Origin: an uncultured Bacteroidales bacterium
GTDB taxonomy: Bacteria > Bacteroidota > Bacteroidia > Bacteroidales > Bacteroidaceae
Assembly: GCA_902771725.1 (NCBI GenBank)
Contig: CACXXT010000030.1
Location: 1-64,000 of the forward strand
DNA length: 64,000 nucleotides
Direction of reading: 5' to 3'
Every line of letters starts with the position of its first letter. The stretch's first letter is position 1. Shown one piece after another: positions 34,812 through 44,277 of this stretch. The notes under the pieces are model-generated. The model did no database searches. It was given only the letters and a program-made list of their open reading frames with translations, and was not told the DNA's origin. The position numbers and the translations under genes are program-made.

Positions 34812-37800
34812 TTATGCATTGATTTCATAGGTCAGTCCCGGGACAGAATGCAGGAATTCAATCATCATCTTGTCCACCGAGACCATATAAGCCTTGCTGC
34901 GGAAGCGCAGGTTCAGGTGTCCTTCGGGATCAATAACGCGGAAGAAGAGACGTGCGTTGCCCGAGTGATTCTTTATGACTTCCATGAAAGAGAGGACGAA
35001 GTCTTCTGTCAGGTTGGTCAGAGGTATGTTCACCGTGATGTTGTCGATCAGCGAGTCCTTGACGTCGGAGAGGAACTCGACCTTGCCGATGGTGGTTTCT
35101 ATACGGTCGGGGTTGTAGCGTCCAGGCTGAATCCGAGCCGTAATGAAGAGCGCCGCGCCCACGGTCATAAAGTTTCCCCAGGTGGTCCAGTCGCGCCCCC
35201 ACAAAGGCAGCTCGAACGTACCCGTATAGTCTTCCAGCGTGACAATGCCATAGGCATTGCCTCTCTTTCCGACACCAGTCCTGACGCTCGTGACGATGCC
35301 TCCGAAGGTCAGTTCCTGATTGAGCAGTTTTTCCGGTTCTTTCAGTCCGGCGGCATTGGTAGCGCATACATCAGTCAGGATCACCGAGAAGTCGTCCAGG
35401 GGATGAGCTGAGAGGTAGATACCAATCAGGTCACGCTCGCGGTTGAGACGCTCGAGGCTACTCCATTCGAGAAATTCGGTAGGCAGGGGAGGACGTGCAA
35501 TTTCCACCTCCTCGAAGTCGCCGAAGAGGCTGGCTTCGGAGGACTGCTTTCCCTCCTGATAGAGGGTGCCAAAGCGCATGAGCACATCCACATAGGCTTC
35601 GCCTTTGGCGGTGAGCCCAAGATATTGCTCACGTGGTGTCCCGTCCATCAGGCTGTCCAACGCACCACTGATGATGAGATTCTCGAGTCCACTGCGCTTG
35701 AGAGCTTGCAGGTTCACACGCTGAACTAAGTCGTAGACCGACTTGAAGGGGCCTCCGCTTGAGCGCTCATCGATGAGCGCTTCCACAGCGCTTTCGCCCA
35801 ATCCCTTGATAGCTCCAAGTCCAAACCTGATGTGTCCTTCGTCATCGACGCTGAACTTCTCGCGGCTCTTGTTCACATCGGGACCCAGAGTGCTGATACC
35901 CAAAGCCTTGCACTCGGTCATCAATTTGGTGATTTCACTGATGTCATCCAGGCTCCTGCTCATTACGGCAGCCATGTATTCTGCGGGGAAGTTCGCCTTG
36001 AGGAACGCCGTCTGGAATGCGACCCAGGAGTAACACGTGGCGTGGCTCTTGTTGAATGCATAGGACGCAAATTTCTCCCAGTCCGCCCAGATTTTCTCCA
36101 GGATCTTCGGGTCGTGGCCATTGGCCTGGCCTTGACTGATGAACTTGGGCTTCATGTGGTCCAGCTTATCCTTGAGTTTCTTGCCCATCGCCTTACGGAG
36201 ATTGTCGCTCTCGCCGCGGGTGAAGTCCGCCAGCAAGCGGGACAACAACATCACCTGCTCCTGATACACCGTGATGCCATACGTGTCCTTCAGGTATTTC
36301 TCCATACACGGCAAGTCGTACTCGACAGGTTTGCGTCCCTGCTTTCGGTCGATGAAATCCGGTATGTAGTCCATAGGTCCTGGACGGTAGAGGGCATTCA
36401 TGGCTATCAAGTCCTCAAAGGTAGTGGGCTGCAGCTCACGGAGATATTTCTGCATGCCGGCGGATTCGAACTGAAAGGTTCCGATGGTGAGTCCGTCGCA
36501 ATACAGCTGATACGTCGCGGGGTCTTCGATGTCAATATTGTCCAGGTCTACTTCCACCCCCAGACTCTCGCGGATATTCGCCACGGCTTCGTTCAGGATA
36601 CTCAAGGTCTTCAGACCCAGGAAGTCCATTTTGATTAATCCGGTGTCCTCGATGACCGAACCTTCGTACTGGGTGCAACGTAGTTTCTCGCCGGTTACCT
36701 TGTCTTCTGCGGTGCTGACGGGAACCCAGTCGCTGACCGGGTCGCGGCAGATGATTACTCCGCAGGCGTGGACTCCGGTGTTCCGGACGTTTCCTTCTAA
36801 CATTTGTGCATAGAGCAAGGTGTCGCGCAGCACAGGATTTGGAGAAGCTGCAGCCTGCTGAAGTTCCGGCACACAGGCGATGACGTTTGGAATGTTCATC
36901 TTGCGAGGTTTGCCATCGGGCGTATCGGGCAGGCGGTCTGGAATGGTCTTCACGAGGGCATTGGTCACATCCAACGGCAGTTTCTGCACTCGTGCGACAT
37001 CCTTGATGGCTGATTTAGTGGCCATCGTGCCATAGGTAATGATGTGGGCGACGTTGGCTTCGCCATACTTCTGGGTAACCCAGGAGAGCACCTTTCCGCG
37101 TCCGTCGTCGTCGAAGTCTACATCAATATCCGGCAACGAGATACGGTCGGGATTCAGGAATCGCTCAAATAGAAGGTCGTACTGGATGGGGTCTACTTTG
37201 GTAATACCGAGGCAGTAAGCCACAACACTTCCTGCTGCCGAGCCACGTCCGGGACCGACACTAACACCCAGCTCATAGCGGGCTGCATTGATATAGTCTT
37301 GCACGATAAGGAAGTATCCGGGGAAACCCATCGTTTTCATGACATGGAGTTCAAAACGGATACGGTCCTCGACGTCGGTGGGAATAGGATCGCCGTATAT
37401 TCTCCGTGCTCCCTCGTAGGCCAGGCTGGCCAGATAATCTGCTTCGAGTTTCAAGCGATAGAGCTTTTCCACTCCGCCCAGCCGTTTCACCTTCTTCTCT
37501 GCCTCTTCCCGGTCACAGACGACGTTTCCGTTCTCATCGCGCGTGAATTCCTCAAAGAGTTCTTCGTCTGTGAATCGTCTGTGGTACTCCTCCTCGGTGG
37601 AGAAGCTGGCAGGAATAGCGAAGTTCGGCATGATGGGCGGATGGTCGATGGAATAGACTTCCACCTTGTCCAGGATCTCGCAAGTATTGGCCATCGCCTG
37701 AGGGACGTCCTGAAAGATCTCATACATTTCAGCACGTGTCTTGAACCACTCTTGCTTGCTATAGACCATACGCTTGGGGTCGTCCAGGTCTTTTCCTGTT

Positions 37801-38537
37801 CCCAGGCAGATTAACCGGTCGTGGGCCTCTGCGTTCTCTTCGTCGACGAAATGGACGTCGTTGGAGCAGATTACCTTAACGCCCAGTTTCTCAGCCAACT
37901 GCAGGATCACGGCATTGACCTTCTGCTGCAGCGGATAGGTTTCACGGTTGGCATGGATAGAGGGATCCTTGACCTCATGCCGTTGCATCTCGAGGTAGTA
38001 GTCTTCGCCGAAAATCCGTTTGTACCAGAGGATACGTTCCTCGGCACCTTTGATATCCCCTTTCAGAATCAGGCGGGGCACCTCCCCGGCCAAACAGGCC
38101 GAGCAGACGATGAGTCCCTCTGCGTGCTTTTCCAGTTCGTCGTGATCCGTACGAGGACGGTTGTAGAAGCCGTCGACCCATGATTTCGACACCAGCTGAA
38201 TCAGGTTGTGGTAACCCACTTCGTTCTTGGCGAGCACAATAAGATGGTAGCGCGCGCGGTCGAGCTCCTTGTCGCGGTCGTAGAGTGTGCGCTGGGCCAC
38301 ATACATCTCGCAACCGAAAATTGGCTTGAAAGGTTCCTTGCCCTCCTCCTTCAACTGCTTGTTGCGCTTGTTGCAGTAGTTGAAGAACTCCTTAATGCCC
38401 ATCATATTTCCGTGATCTGTCACGGCCATACCGCGCATGCCATCCTTGATGGCCTTTTCCACGAGATTGGGTATGGAGGCTTGGCCGTCGAGGAGGGAAT
38501 ATTGGGTGTGAACGTGCAGATGTACGAAGTCTTGCAT
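34812..38537 (-). CDS. dnaE: DNA polymerase III alpha subunit
   Basis: 1241 aa from the ATG at 38535-38537 (MQDFVHLHVHTQYSLLDG); an in-frame ATG 12 codons upstream lies at the promoter and is rejected. The PHP domain is N-terminal (HLHVHTQYS, VTDHGNMMG). The palm carries PDIDVDFDDDGRGKVL with the catalytic aspartates, and the second half has KSHATCYSWVAFQTAFLK. A C-terminal OB-fold (about 1000-1100) ends the protein. It is the replicative polymerase. It leads a three-gene unit with the shortened thioredoxin and an acidic protein. Confidence 0.97.
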   Translation of the reverse strand: MQDFVHLHVHTQYSLLDGQASIPNLVEKAIKDGMRGMAVTDHGNMMGIKEFFNYCNKRNKQLKEEGKEPFKPIFGCEMYVAQRTLYDRDKELDRARYHLIVLAKNEVGYHNLIQLVSKSWVDGFYNRPRTDHDELEKHAEGLIVCSACLAGEVPRLILKGDIKGAEERILWYKRIFGEDYYLEMQRHEVKDPSIHANRETYPLQQKVNAVILQLAEKLGVKVICSNDVHFVDEENAEAHDRLICLGTGKDLDDPKRMVYSKQEWFKTRAEMYEIFQDVPQAMANTCEILDKVEVYSIDHPPIMPNFAIPASFSTEEEYHRRFTDEELFEEFTRDENGNVVCDREEAEKKVKRLGGVEKLYRLKLEADYLASLAYEGARRIYGDPIPTDVEDRIRFELHVMKTMGFPGYFLIVQDYINAARYELGVSVGPGRGSAAGSVVAYCLGITKVDPIQYDLLFERFLNPDRISLPDIDVDFDDDGRGKVLSWVTQKYGEANVAHIITYGTMATKSAIKDVARVQKLPLDVTNALVKTIPDRLPDTPDGKPRKMNIPNVIACVPELQQAAASPNPVLRDTLLYAQMLEGNVRNTGVHACGVIICRDPVSDWVPVSTAEDKVTGEKLRCTQYEGSVIEDTGLIKMDFLGLKTLSILNEAVANIRESLGVEVDLDNIDIEDPATYQLYCDGLTIGTFQFESAGMQKYLRELQPTTFEDLIAMNALYRPGPMDYIPDFIDRKQGRKPVEYDLPCMEKYLKDTYGITVYQEQVMLLSRLLADFTRGESDNLRKAMGKKLKDKLDHMKPKFISQGQANGHDPKILEKIWADWEKFASYAFNKSHATCYSWVAFQTAFLKANFPAEYMAAVMSRSLDDISEITKLMTECKALGISTLGPDVNKSREKFSVDDEGHIRFGLGAIKGLGESAVEALIDERSSGGPFKSVYDLVQRVNLQALKRSGLENLIISGALDSLMDGTPREQYLGLTAKGEAYVDVLMRFGTLYQEGKQSSEASLFGDFEEVEIARPPLPTEFLEWSSLERLNRERDLIGIYLSAHPLDDFSVILTDVCATNAAGLKEPEKLLNQELTFGGIVTSVRTGVGKRGNAYGIVTLEDYTGTFELPLWGRDWTTWGNFMTVGAALFITARIQPGRYNPDRIETTIGKVEFLSDVKDSLIDNITVNIPLTNLTEDFVLSFMEVIKNHSGNARLFFRVIDPEGHLNLRFRSKAYMVSVDKMMIEFLHSVPGLTYEINA

Positions 38538-38572
38538 AGTGCTTTTTTGGGGATAAGGTCCGAATTCGGGCA

Positions 38573-38603
38573 TAAAAGTACTATTCTTACTTCAAACCAC
38601 CAA
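38573..38603 (-). promoter_or_regulatory. dnaE: dnaE promoter
   Basis: On the minus strand, TTGG (38600-38603), a 19-nt spacer and TACTTTTA (38573-38580), one base from the -7 consensus. It is divergent from the psd promoter. Confidence 0.6.
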
Positions 38604-38620
38604 AAAAGAAGCGTTTTTTT

Positions 38621-38650
38621 TTGCTGCTTGCGAGATTTTGACTACTTTTG
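38621..38650 (+). promoter_or_regulatory. psd: psd promoter
   Basis: TTG (38621-38623, preceded by a T run), a 19-nt spacer and TACTTTTG (38643-38650), 42 bp before the psd start. Confidence 0.65.
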
Positions 38651-38692
38651 TCCTGAAAAAACAACATTGAACGCCCATTTTAGACCCTAATA

Positions 38693-39394
38693 ATGGTAAA
38701 AAGACTGCGAAAATTAAAAAAGAATATTCGCCTTCATAGCGAGGGAACGAGCACCCTTATTCTGGGGGCTATAGCACTCGCGTTGTTGTGCGTGTTCTTT
38801 GGCTACGCTTTCGGATTCTCCAGCCTGCCCTTCTATCTCGTGCTGGCATTGTGCGTTACCGGCTATCTTATTATGGTGAATTTCTTCCGTTGCCCCATTC
38901 GCCTTTATGAAGGCGACACGGATGGGATTGTCATCGCTCCCTGCGACGGCAAGGTCGTTGTCGTGGAGGAAGTGGAAGAGAACGAGTATTTCCACGACCG
39001 CCGGCTGATGGTCAGCATCTTCATGAGCCTGTTCAATGTTCATGCCAACTGGGTCCCTGTAGACGGAGTCATCAAGCGAGTGGAGCACCACGACGGACGC
39101 TTCATGGCTGCATGGCTGCCTAAGGCCAGCACAGACAACGAGCGTTCCACGGTGGTCATCGAGACCCCGGAGGGAACGGAAGTACTCACTCGCCAGGTGG
39201 CTGGAGCCGTGGCCCGCAGGGTGGTCACCTACACCGCCCCGGGAGAAGAGTGCTTCATCGACGAGCACCTCGGATTCATCAAATTCGGTTCGCGCGTGGA
39301 TGTCTACCTTCCCCTGACGGCCAAGGTCCTGGTGCAGGTGGGGCAGAAGGCCACCGGCAACCAGACTCTCATCGCACGGCTTGCCGAAGCCTGA
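38693..39394 (+). CDS. psd: Phosphatidylserine decarboxylase
   Basis: 233 aa, the short (archaetidyl-type) form of the pyruvoyl enzyme that makes phosphatidylethanolamine. Two N-terminal membrane segments (about 20-62) are followed by the catalytic domain with [17 protein letters not shown]. The self-cleavage site is FGS near the C-terminus (G199-S200), the serine becoming the pyruvoyl group. pssA follows 58 bp later and makes its substrate. Confidence 0.95.
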   Translation: MVKRLRKLKKNIRLHSEGTSTLILGAIALALLCVFFGYAFGFSSLPFYLVLALCVTGYLIMVNFFRCPIRLYEGDTDGIVIAPCDGKVVVVEEVEENEYFHDRRLMVSIFMSLFNVHANWVPVDGVIKRVEHHDGRFMAAWLPKASTDNERSTVVIETPEGTEVLTRQVAGAVARRVVTYTAPGEECFIDEHLGFIKFGSRVDVYLPLTAKVLVQVGQKATGNQTLIARLAEA

Positions 39395-39414
39395 CACCCA
39401 AGAATCCTCCTTTC

Positions 39415-39452
39415 CATGAATCTTTAAATACCTAAATCTTTAAATCCTCACC
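39415..39452. repeat. Duplicated TCTTTAAAT motif in the psd-pssA spacer
   Basis: ATCTTTAAATACC is followed directly by TAAATCTTTAAATCCTC, two copies of a 13-15-bp word, ending at the pssA start. Confidence 0.5.
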
Positions 39453-40148
39453 ATGCTAATAAACTTTCCCAACGCGCTGACATGCTGCAACCTCATCTGC
39501 GGTTGCATGGCTACTGGCGCTGCTTTTCATGCGCATTTTGGCTGGGCTCTTGCCATGATCATCGCCGGTGCTGTTTTCGATTTCTTCGATGGCATGGCGG
39601 CTCGTGCCCTCGGCATTAGCGGACCTATCGGCAAGGAACTGGATTCGCTGGCAGACGTCGTTACTTTCGGCGTGGCTCCTTCTGCCATGATTTTCCAGCT
39701 CTTCGGACTTGTTGAGTACCCCTCCTGGATGAGTTTCGCATCCACATGGCTGCCCTACACGGCTTTCGTCCTCGCTGCCTTTTCCGCCCTTCGGCTGGCC
39801 AAGTTCAACCTCGACACTCGTCAGAGCACCAGTTTCATAGGCCTTCCGACTCCCGCCAACGCCCTTTTCTGGGCATCACTCATCGTGGGCGAACTGCCCT
39901 TCCTCTGCTCTCCTCGTTTTAATGCCGCATTCCTCTTCCTCTTCCTGCTGGCATCCTGTTTCTTCCTGATTGCCGAAGTGCCGTTGTTCGCCCTGAAATT
40001 CAAGAACTTCTCCTGGAAGGACAACCGCATCAAATACATTTTCCTCGTAGGCTGCCTGGTACTGCTTCCGCTGGGAATCACCGCCATCACGGCCATCATT
40101 CTCTGGTACATTCTTCTCTCTATCTGTGCCTGGCAACTTAAACTCTAA
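39453..40148 (+). CDS. pssA: CDP-diacylglycerol-serine O-phosphatidyltransferase
   Basis: 231 aa integral membrane enzyme forming phosphatidylserine from CDP-diacylglycerol and serine. The CDP-alcohol phosphatidyltransferase signature DG-x2-AR-x8-G-x3-D-x3-D is intact in FDGMAARALGISGPIG and KELDSLADVV. About seven hydrophobic segments are present. It acts with the upstream psd in phosphatidylethanolamine synthesis. Confidence 0.95.
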   Translation: MLINFPNALTCCNLICGCMATGAAFHAHFGWALAMIIAGAVFDFFDGMAARALGISGPIGKELDSLADVVTFGVAPSAMIFQLFGLVEYPSWMSFASTWLPYTAFVLAAFSALRLAKFNLDTRQSTSFIGLPTPANALFWASLIVGELPFLCSPRFNAAFLFLFLLASCFFLIAEVPLFALKFKNFSWKDNRIKYIFLVGCLVLLPLGITAITAIILWYILLSICAWQLKL

Positions 40149-40216
40149 GTTCTGTTAGGGCTCCTCCTTCCACAAATCCATAGAGTTCAACCTTTATTCA
40201 CTTTATATTTAGAATC

Positions 40217-40927
40217 ATGCCTCGTTTCAATCGCATCCTTCTCAAGCTCTCCGGCGAAAGCCTCATGGGCGAACAGCGCTACGGTATCGACGAACGTCGT
40301 CTGGCCGACTACGCAGAACAAATAAAAGAAATCCACGACCTCGGTGTTCAGATAGGCATTGTCATCGGCGGCGGCAACATCTTTCGCGGCCTGTCAGGTG
40401 CCGGCAAAGGCTTTGACCGAGTCAAAGGCGATCAGATGGGAATGTGTGCCACGGTGATCAACAGCCTTGGCCTGAGTTCTGCTCTCGGTGCCATCGGGGT
40501 CAAGAGCCGTGTGCTCACAGCTATTCGTATGGAACCCATTGGCGAGTTCTACTCCAAGTGGAAAGCCATCGAGGCTATGGAGCAGGGTGAGGTCGTCATC
40601 ATGAGTGCCGGAACAGGAAACCCCTACTTCACCACAGACACCGGTTCCTCGCTGCGTGGTATAGAAATCGAAGCCGACGTGATGCTTAAAGGCACACGAG
40701 TGGATGGCGTCTACACCGCAGACCCCGAGAAAGACCCCACGGCCACGAAGTTCTCCGAGATTACATTCGATGAAATCTACAACCGCGGACTCAAGGTCAT
40801 GGACCTCACTGCCACCACTATGTGCAAGGAAAACAACCTGCCTATCTACGTCTTCAACATGGATGTCAAAGGCAATCTGCGAAAGGTCATAGACGGCGAA
40901 CCCATCGGAACACTCGTCCACAAATGA
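40217..40927 (+). CDS. pyrH: Uridylate kinase
   Basis: 236 aa, UMP kinase of the amino-acid-kinase fold, making UDP from UMP and ATP. Landmarks are RILLKLSGESLMG at the N-terminus, IVIGGGNIFRG, and KGTRVDGVYTADPEKDP. Length is typical. It lies 68 bp after pssA. In many bacteria pyrH neighbours frr, but here frr is about 1.7 kb away on the other strand. Confidence 0.96.
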   Translation: MPRFNRILLKLSGESLMGEQRYGIDERRLADYAEQIKEIHDLGVQIGIVIGGGNIFRGLSGAGKGFDRVKGDQMGMCATVINSLGLSSALGAIGVKSRVLTAIRMEPIGEFYSKWKAIEAMEQGEVVIMSAGTGNPYFTTDTGSSLRGIEIEADVMLKGTRVDGVYTADPEKDPTATKFSEITFDEIYNRGLKVMDLTATTMCKENNLPIYVFNMDVKGNLRKVIDGEPIGTLVHK

Positions 40928-41012
40928 TATAATAAATAAGGTACGCGCGTGAGGGGATTTTGAGGATATTGAGGATTCCAAAACCTCTCGAACTGCTCAG
41001 AGTACTTATTTT

Positions 41013-41046
41013 CGGGTATTTTGTAGTCTTGATTGCAAAATACCCG
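41013..41046 (+). terminator. Hairpin after pyrH
   Basis: Perfect 11-bp arms CGGGTATTTTG (41013-41023) and CAAAATACCCG (41036-41046) with a 12-nt loop, followed by TCATTTATTTGTTC. It probably ends the psd-pssA-pyrH transcript. Being only 8 bp upstream of the next promoter, it could instead affect that promoter. Confidence 0.6.
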
Positions 41047-41053
41047 TCATTTA

Positions 41054-41085
41054 TTTGTTCCGCAGAGAAGATTATCGTACCTTTG
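41054..41085 (+). promoter_or_regulatory. Promoter of the lipoprotein gene
   Basis: TTTG (41054-41057), a 20-nt spacer and TACCTTTG (41078-41085), 37 bp before the start codon. Confidence 0.7.
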
Positions 41086-41122
41086 CCCACCGAAATGTTG
41101 AACCACTTAAAACCAAACACGA

Positions 41123-41668
41123 ATGAACAAGAAAATTGCATTCATGGCCATGGGCCTGCTGCTTGCCGTGGGATTCGCAACCAGTTGCGGTGACGACGAG
41201 AAGGAAGAGCAGAAACCCGAGATTGTTTTACCCACTGAGGGAGCCATCACCGGATGGACAAGTGCCACCCACGTACCCCCCGAAGGCGGACGGCAGTACT
41301 TCGCCGATTTCCATTCACCAAACGAGACGGCCACCATCAACGTCACCAAGGACAGCAGTGGCCGACTGACCTTGAAGTACTCCAGCGATGCCTGGGGAAA
41401 AGCTGAGTTCAGTGCCCTGGAAGTCAAGGAGAAGGATGGAAGGTATGAATTACCATCCGACGTGAAGACCACCATCGTCATGGAGCGCGGAGCTATGGGG
41501 CAACAAGGAGGAGGCGAGTACGAACTGACGCTATTGAACGGTAGCGTCGACAAAGACCTGAAACATATCTCGCTTGTCATGAGTGCCTTCATGAATCCCA
41601 ATCACGGAAGCTACGAACTGACCTTCCATGAGGGAGAAGCACCCAGCCCAGTGGTAGAGTATCCGTAA
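41123..41668 (+). CDS. Lipoprotein of unknown function
   Basis: 181 aa. It has a lipoprotein signal with FATSC at residues 18-22, followed by an acidic stretch (GDDEKEEQKPE) of the kind that directs lipoproteins to the surface in Bacteroidetes. The rest is beta-rich (TLKYSS, GEYELTLLNG, GSYELTFHEGE), compatible with a small beta-barrel or sandwich. No named family is recognised. It is a single gene, convergent with rsgA 13 bp away. Confidence 0.8.
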   Translation: MNKKIAFMAMGLLLAVGFATSCGDDEKEEQKPEIVLPTEGAITGWTSATHVPPEGGRQYFADFHSPNETATINVTKDSSGRLTLKYSSDAWGKAEFSALEVKEKDGRYELPSDVKTTIVMERGAMGQQGGGEYELTLLNGSVDKDLKHISLVMSAFMNPNHGSYELTFHEGEAPSPVVEYP

Positions 41669-41681
41669 AGATTAAGGACAC

Positions 41682-42671
41682 CTAATATTTCTCGCGGTAC
41701 TTCCGCTCATTCTTGTCCTCGAGCATCGACAAATAGGATAGATAACGGCTCTCGGCAATCTCGTGGTTGTCGAGAGCTTTCAGTACGGCACATCCGGGCT
41801 CGTGTGTGTGGGTGCAATTGCCAAAGCGACACTCACGTCCCACACGGAAAATCTCCCGGAAGTAATGACTGACCTCATCCGGCTCGAAATCATAGGTGCC
41901 GAAACCGCGGATGCCTGGAGTGTCGATGATACAACCACTTCCGGCGAGATCAAACATCTCGCTGAAGGTGGTTGTATGCTGACCCTGGTCGTGGGCGGTG
42001 CTGAGTTCAGCGGTCTTGACCTGTGCCTCGGGAACCAGGCGATTCAAGAGGGTGGATTTGCCGACTCCGCTATTGCCACTGAAGAGCGAGGTCTTCCCCT
42101 GCAATTCCACGACAAGGGAATCCATTCCCTCGCCAGTATAGGCCGAGACGGCAAAGCACGCGTAGCCCAGCAGGCGGTAGAGCGCCATAATAGCATCGAG
42201 ATAGCGAATCTGGTCTGCATCATAGAGATCCACCTTATTAAATACCAATGCCACGGGTACCCGATAGGCCTCGGCCGAAGCCAGGAAGCGGTCTATAAAG
42301 GTGGTATTCGTCTCGGGATGAGCGATGGTGACTATCAGACATGCCTGATCAACGTTGGCGGCTATGATATGACTCTGTTTAGAGAGGTTTGAGGCACGGC
42401 GGATGATGTAGTTCCGGCGATCGTGGATCTCCGTGATGAGTGCAGTAGGAAGACCCGAGGCAAAAGCATCGGGCGAAGAAGAAGAGGAGGCGGATTCGGT
42501 AGGCTTGATCTCTACAAAGTCACCTACCGCCACGGGGTTTGTACTGCGGATTCCGCGAAGACGAAAGTTGCCCTTCACCTTACAGGCAAAGAACTGGCCC
42601 TCGTCCGTGCGGACGTCATACCAGCTCCCGGTATTCCTGACAACGAGACCTCTCACGACAACAGAACACAA
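41682..42671 (-). CDS. rsgA: Ribosome small-subunit GTPase RsgA
   Basis: 329 aa, the circularly permuted GTPase that helps mature the 30S subunit. An N-terminal OB-fold (about 1-100) is followed by the G4 motif NKVD (about 145), the P-loop GNSGVGKST (199-207), DTPGIRGFG, and a C-terminal zinc-binding segment [15 protein letters not shown] Ser-rich insert (about 59-75) in the OB-fold is unusual. Its start abuts the frr stop, so the two are co-transcribed. Confidence 0.95.
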   Translation of the reverse strand: MCSVVVRGLVVRNTGSWYDVRTDEGQFFACKVKGNFRLRGIRSTNPVAVGDFVEIKPTESASSSSSPDAFASGLPTALITEIHDRRNYIIRRASNLSKQSHIIAANVDQACLIVTIAHPETNTTFIDRFLASAEAYRVPVALVFNKVDLYDADQIRYLDAIMALYRLLGYACFAVSAYTGEGMDSLVVELQGKTSLFSGNSGVGKSTLLNRLVPEAQVKTAELSTAHDQGQHTTTFSEMFDLAGSGCIIDTPGIRGFGTYDFEPDEVSHYFREIFRVGRECRFGNCTHTHEPGCAVLKALDNHEIAESRYLSYLSMLEDKNERKYREKY

Positions 42672-43232
42672 CTAAACCGTCATGATCTCTTTCTCCTTGG
42701 CTGCCAGCAGGGCGTCGATCTGCTTGATATACTTATCATGCATCTTCTGGAGTTCGGCTTCGCCATCTTTCTGGTTGTCCTCGCTCAGCCCGTCCTTGAC
42801 GGCTTTCTTCAGCTGGTCTATACCCTCGCGGCGGGCGTTACGGACACTGACCTTGGCCTGCTCCACTTCCTTGCCACACTGCTTTACAAGCTGCTTGCGA
42901 CGCTCCTCTGTCAGAGGGGGAATGCCGATTCGGATAATCTCGCCATTGTTTTCCGGCATGATACCAAGATCACTGTTGATGATAGCTTTCTCAATGACCT
43001 TGAACATCGATTTATCCCAAGGCTTGATGGCTATCGTGCGAGCATCTGGAGTAGTGACAGCAGCGCACTGGTTGATGGGAACCATAGCACCGTAGTTATC
43101 CACGCGGATGCCATCCAGCAATTTGATGTTTGCCTTGCCGGCACGGATGTGAGACAGGGCATCTTCAAGATACATCACAGCCTCTTCCATACGCTCCTCG
43201 GCGGCGGAGAGGATTTCTTTCATGTCTGACAT
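42672..43232 (-). CDS. frr: Ribosome recycling factor
   Basis: 186 aa from the ATG at 43230-43232, giving the standard RRF length; longer readings start upstream without support. It contains the helical stalk and hinge motifs [17 protein letters not shown] and [15 protein letters not shown], and the [11 protein letters not shown] segment. It frees ribosomes after termination together with EF-G. A -7-like TATCTTTG lies at 43313-43320. rsgA follows directly. Confidence 0.96.
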   Translation of the reverse strand: MSDMKEILSAAEERMEEAVMYLEDALSHIRAGKANIKLLDGIRVDNYGAMVPINQCAAVTTPDARTIAIKPWDKSMFKVIEKAIINSDLGIMPENNGEIIRIGIPPLTEERRKQLVKQCGKEVEQAKVSVRNARREGIDQLKKAVKDGLSEDNQKDGEAELQKMHDKYIKQIDALLAAKEKEIMTV

Positions 43233-43312
43233 ATGTTTGAGTTTTGAGTTGAGAATACTGAGTCCAGAGCATATAAGAACCATTCATGTGACTAAAACGC
43301 TCCTTTCGGGGA

Positions 43313-43320
43313 CAAAGATA
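43313..43320 (-). promoter_or_regulatory. -7 promoter element for frr-rsgA
   Basis: TATCTTTG on the minus strand, about 80 bp upstream of the frr start. A TTTG sits upstream but with only a 16-nt spacer. Confidence 0.45.
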
Positions 43321-43417
43321 ATGCTTTTTGTTGATTCAAAATGCCTTTTTGTAGAAAAAAGTGCGCCTAAGGCACAAAAACTTCACACTTTAATCGCTAA
43401 ACTATAAAACTTATTAC

Positions 43418-43425
43418 TATATTTG
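43418..43425 (+). promoter_or_regulatory. -7 promoter element for the VTC cluster
   Basis: TATATTTG followed by CACCC, 24 bp before the ATG at 43450. No -33 box is clear. Confidence 0.45.
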
Positions 43426-43449
43426 CACCCGAAAAAGGCTTTTTCGCGA

Positions 43450-44241
43450 ATGAATACCGACGAAACCATACGCCACTGGCTCTCACTGCTTCAGCCCATC
43501 TCGCTCGATGAGATGAGCGGCATCAAACTCATGAACCGCACCGACACAAAGTTCGTCACCAGCAAAAGCAAACTGGCAGAGCTCTTGGAACTGGCGCAGG
43601 GCAAGTACTTTGCACAACAGATTGAGGGAATGCGCATTGCCAACTACCGCACCACCTATTGGGACACGCCAGAGCACCTCTTCTATCTCGAACATCACAA
43701 TGGACGACAGCCTCGCCAGAAGATTCGTATACGCACTTACCTCGATTCCTCGGCAACGTTCCTGGAGGTGAAGACGAAGAACAATCATGGTCGGACGAAG
43801 AAGAAACGAATCAGCGTACCATCCCAGGAACTGTCCGACGTGCTCGAATCCGGCGGGTCGCCTTTCATTCAGGGCCTCACGGGGAAGACATTCGACGATA
43901 TCCTCCCAACAGTGCAAAACCAGTTCCAACGCATCACACTTGTGAACTATGGCAAGACAGAGCGACTCACTATCGACTTCAATGTCTCCTTCCACAACTT
44001 CGAGACAGACACTGACGCTCAGACCGGAGACCTCGTCATCATCGAACTTAAGCGCGACGGGAATGTCTATTCACCAATCCTCGAGCTCCTACGGCAAGTG
44101 CGCATCAAACCACATGGGTTCTCCAAGTATTGCATAGGATCTGCAATGACCAACGGTCACTTGAAGAACAACAACTTCAAGTTCAAGATGATTACCATCA
44201 GCAAACTCACAGGGCACCCCTTCCGGGTTCCCCGCATTTGA
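43450..44241 (+). CDS. VTC-domain polyphosphate-polymerase-like protein
   Basis: 263 aa from the ATG at 43450, just after the promoter. The VTC/triphosphate-tunnel fold is indicated by KLMNRTDTKFVT, basic strands such as QKIRIRTYLD, FLEVKTKNNHGRTKKKR (the E-x-K motif) and IELKRDG near the C-terminus. In yeast Vtc4 this domain makes polyphosphate from ATP. Bacterial VTC proteins often sit next to DUF4956 membrane proteins, as here. No signal peptide is present, so it acts in the cytoplasm. The last codon and stop lie in a CATTTGA repeat. Confidence 0.88.
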   Translation: MNTDETIRHWLSLLQPISLDEMSGIKLMNRTDTKFVTSKSKLAELLELAQGKYFAQQIEGMRIANYRTTYWDTPEHLFYLEHHNGRQPRQKIRIRTYLDSSATFLEVKTKNNHGRTKKKRISVPSQELSDVLESGGSPFIQGLTGKTFDDILPTVQNQFQRITLVNYGKTERLTIDFNVSFHNFETDTDAQTGDLVIIELKRDGNVYSPILELLRQVRIKPHGFSKYCIGSAMTNGHLKNNNFKFKMITISKLTGHPFRVPRI

Positions 44242-44277
44242 CATCACATTTGAAATTTAACATTTGACATCTACATA
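44236..44277. repeat. CATTTGA word repeat in the VTC-DUF4956 spacer
   Basis: CATTTGACATCA, CATTTGAAATTTAA and CATTTGACATCTA follow one another and fill the gap. The first copy contains the VTC stop codon. Confidence 0.65.
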
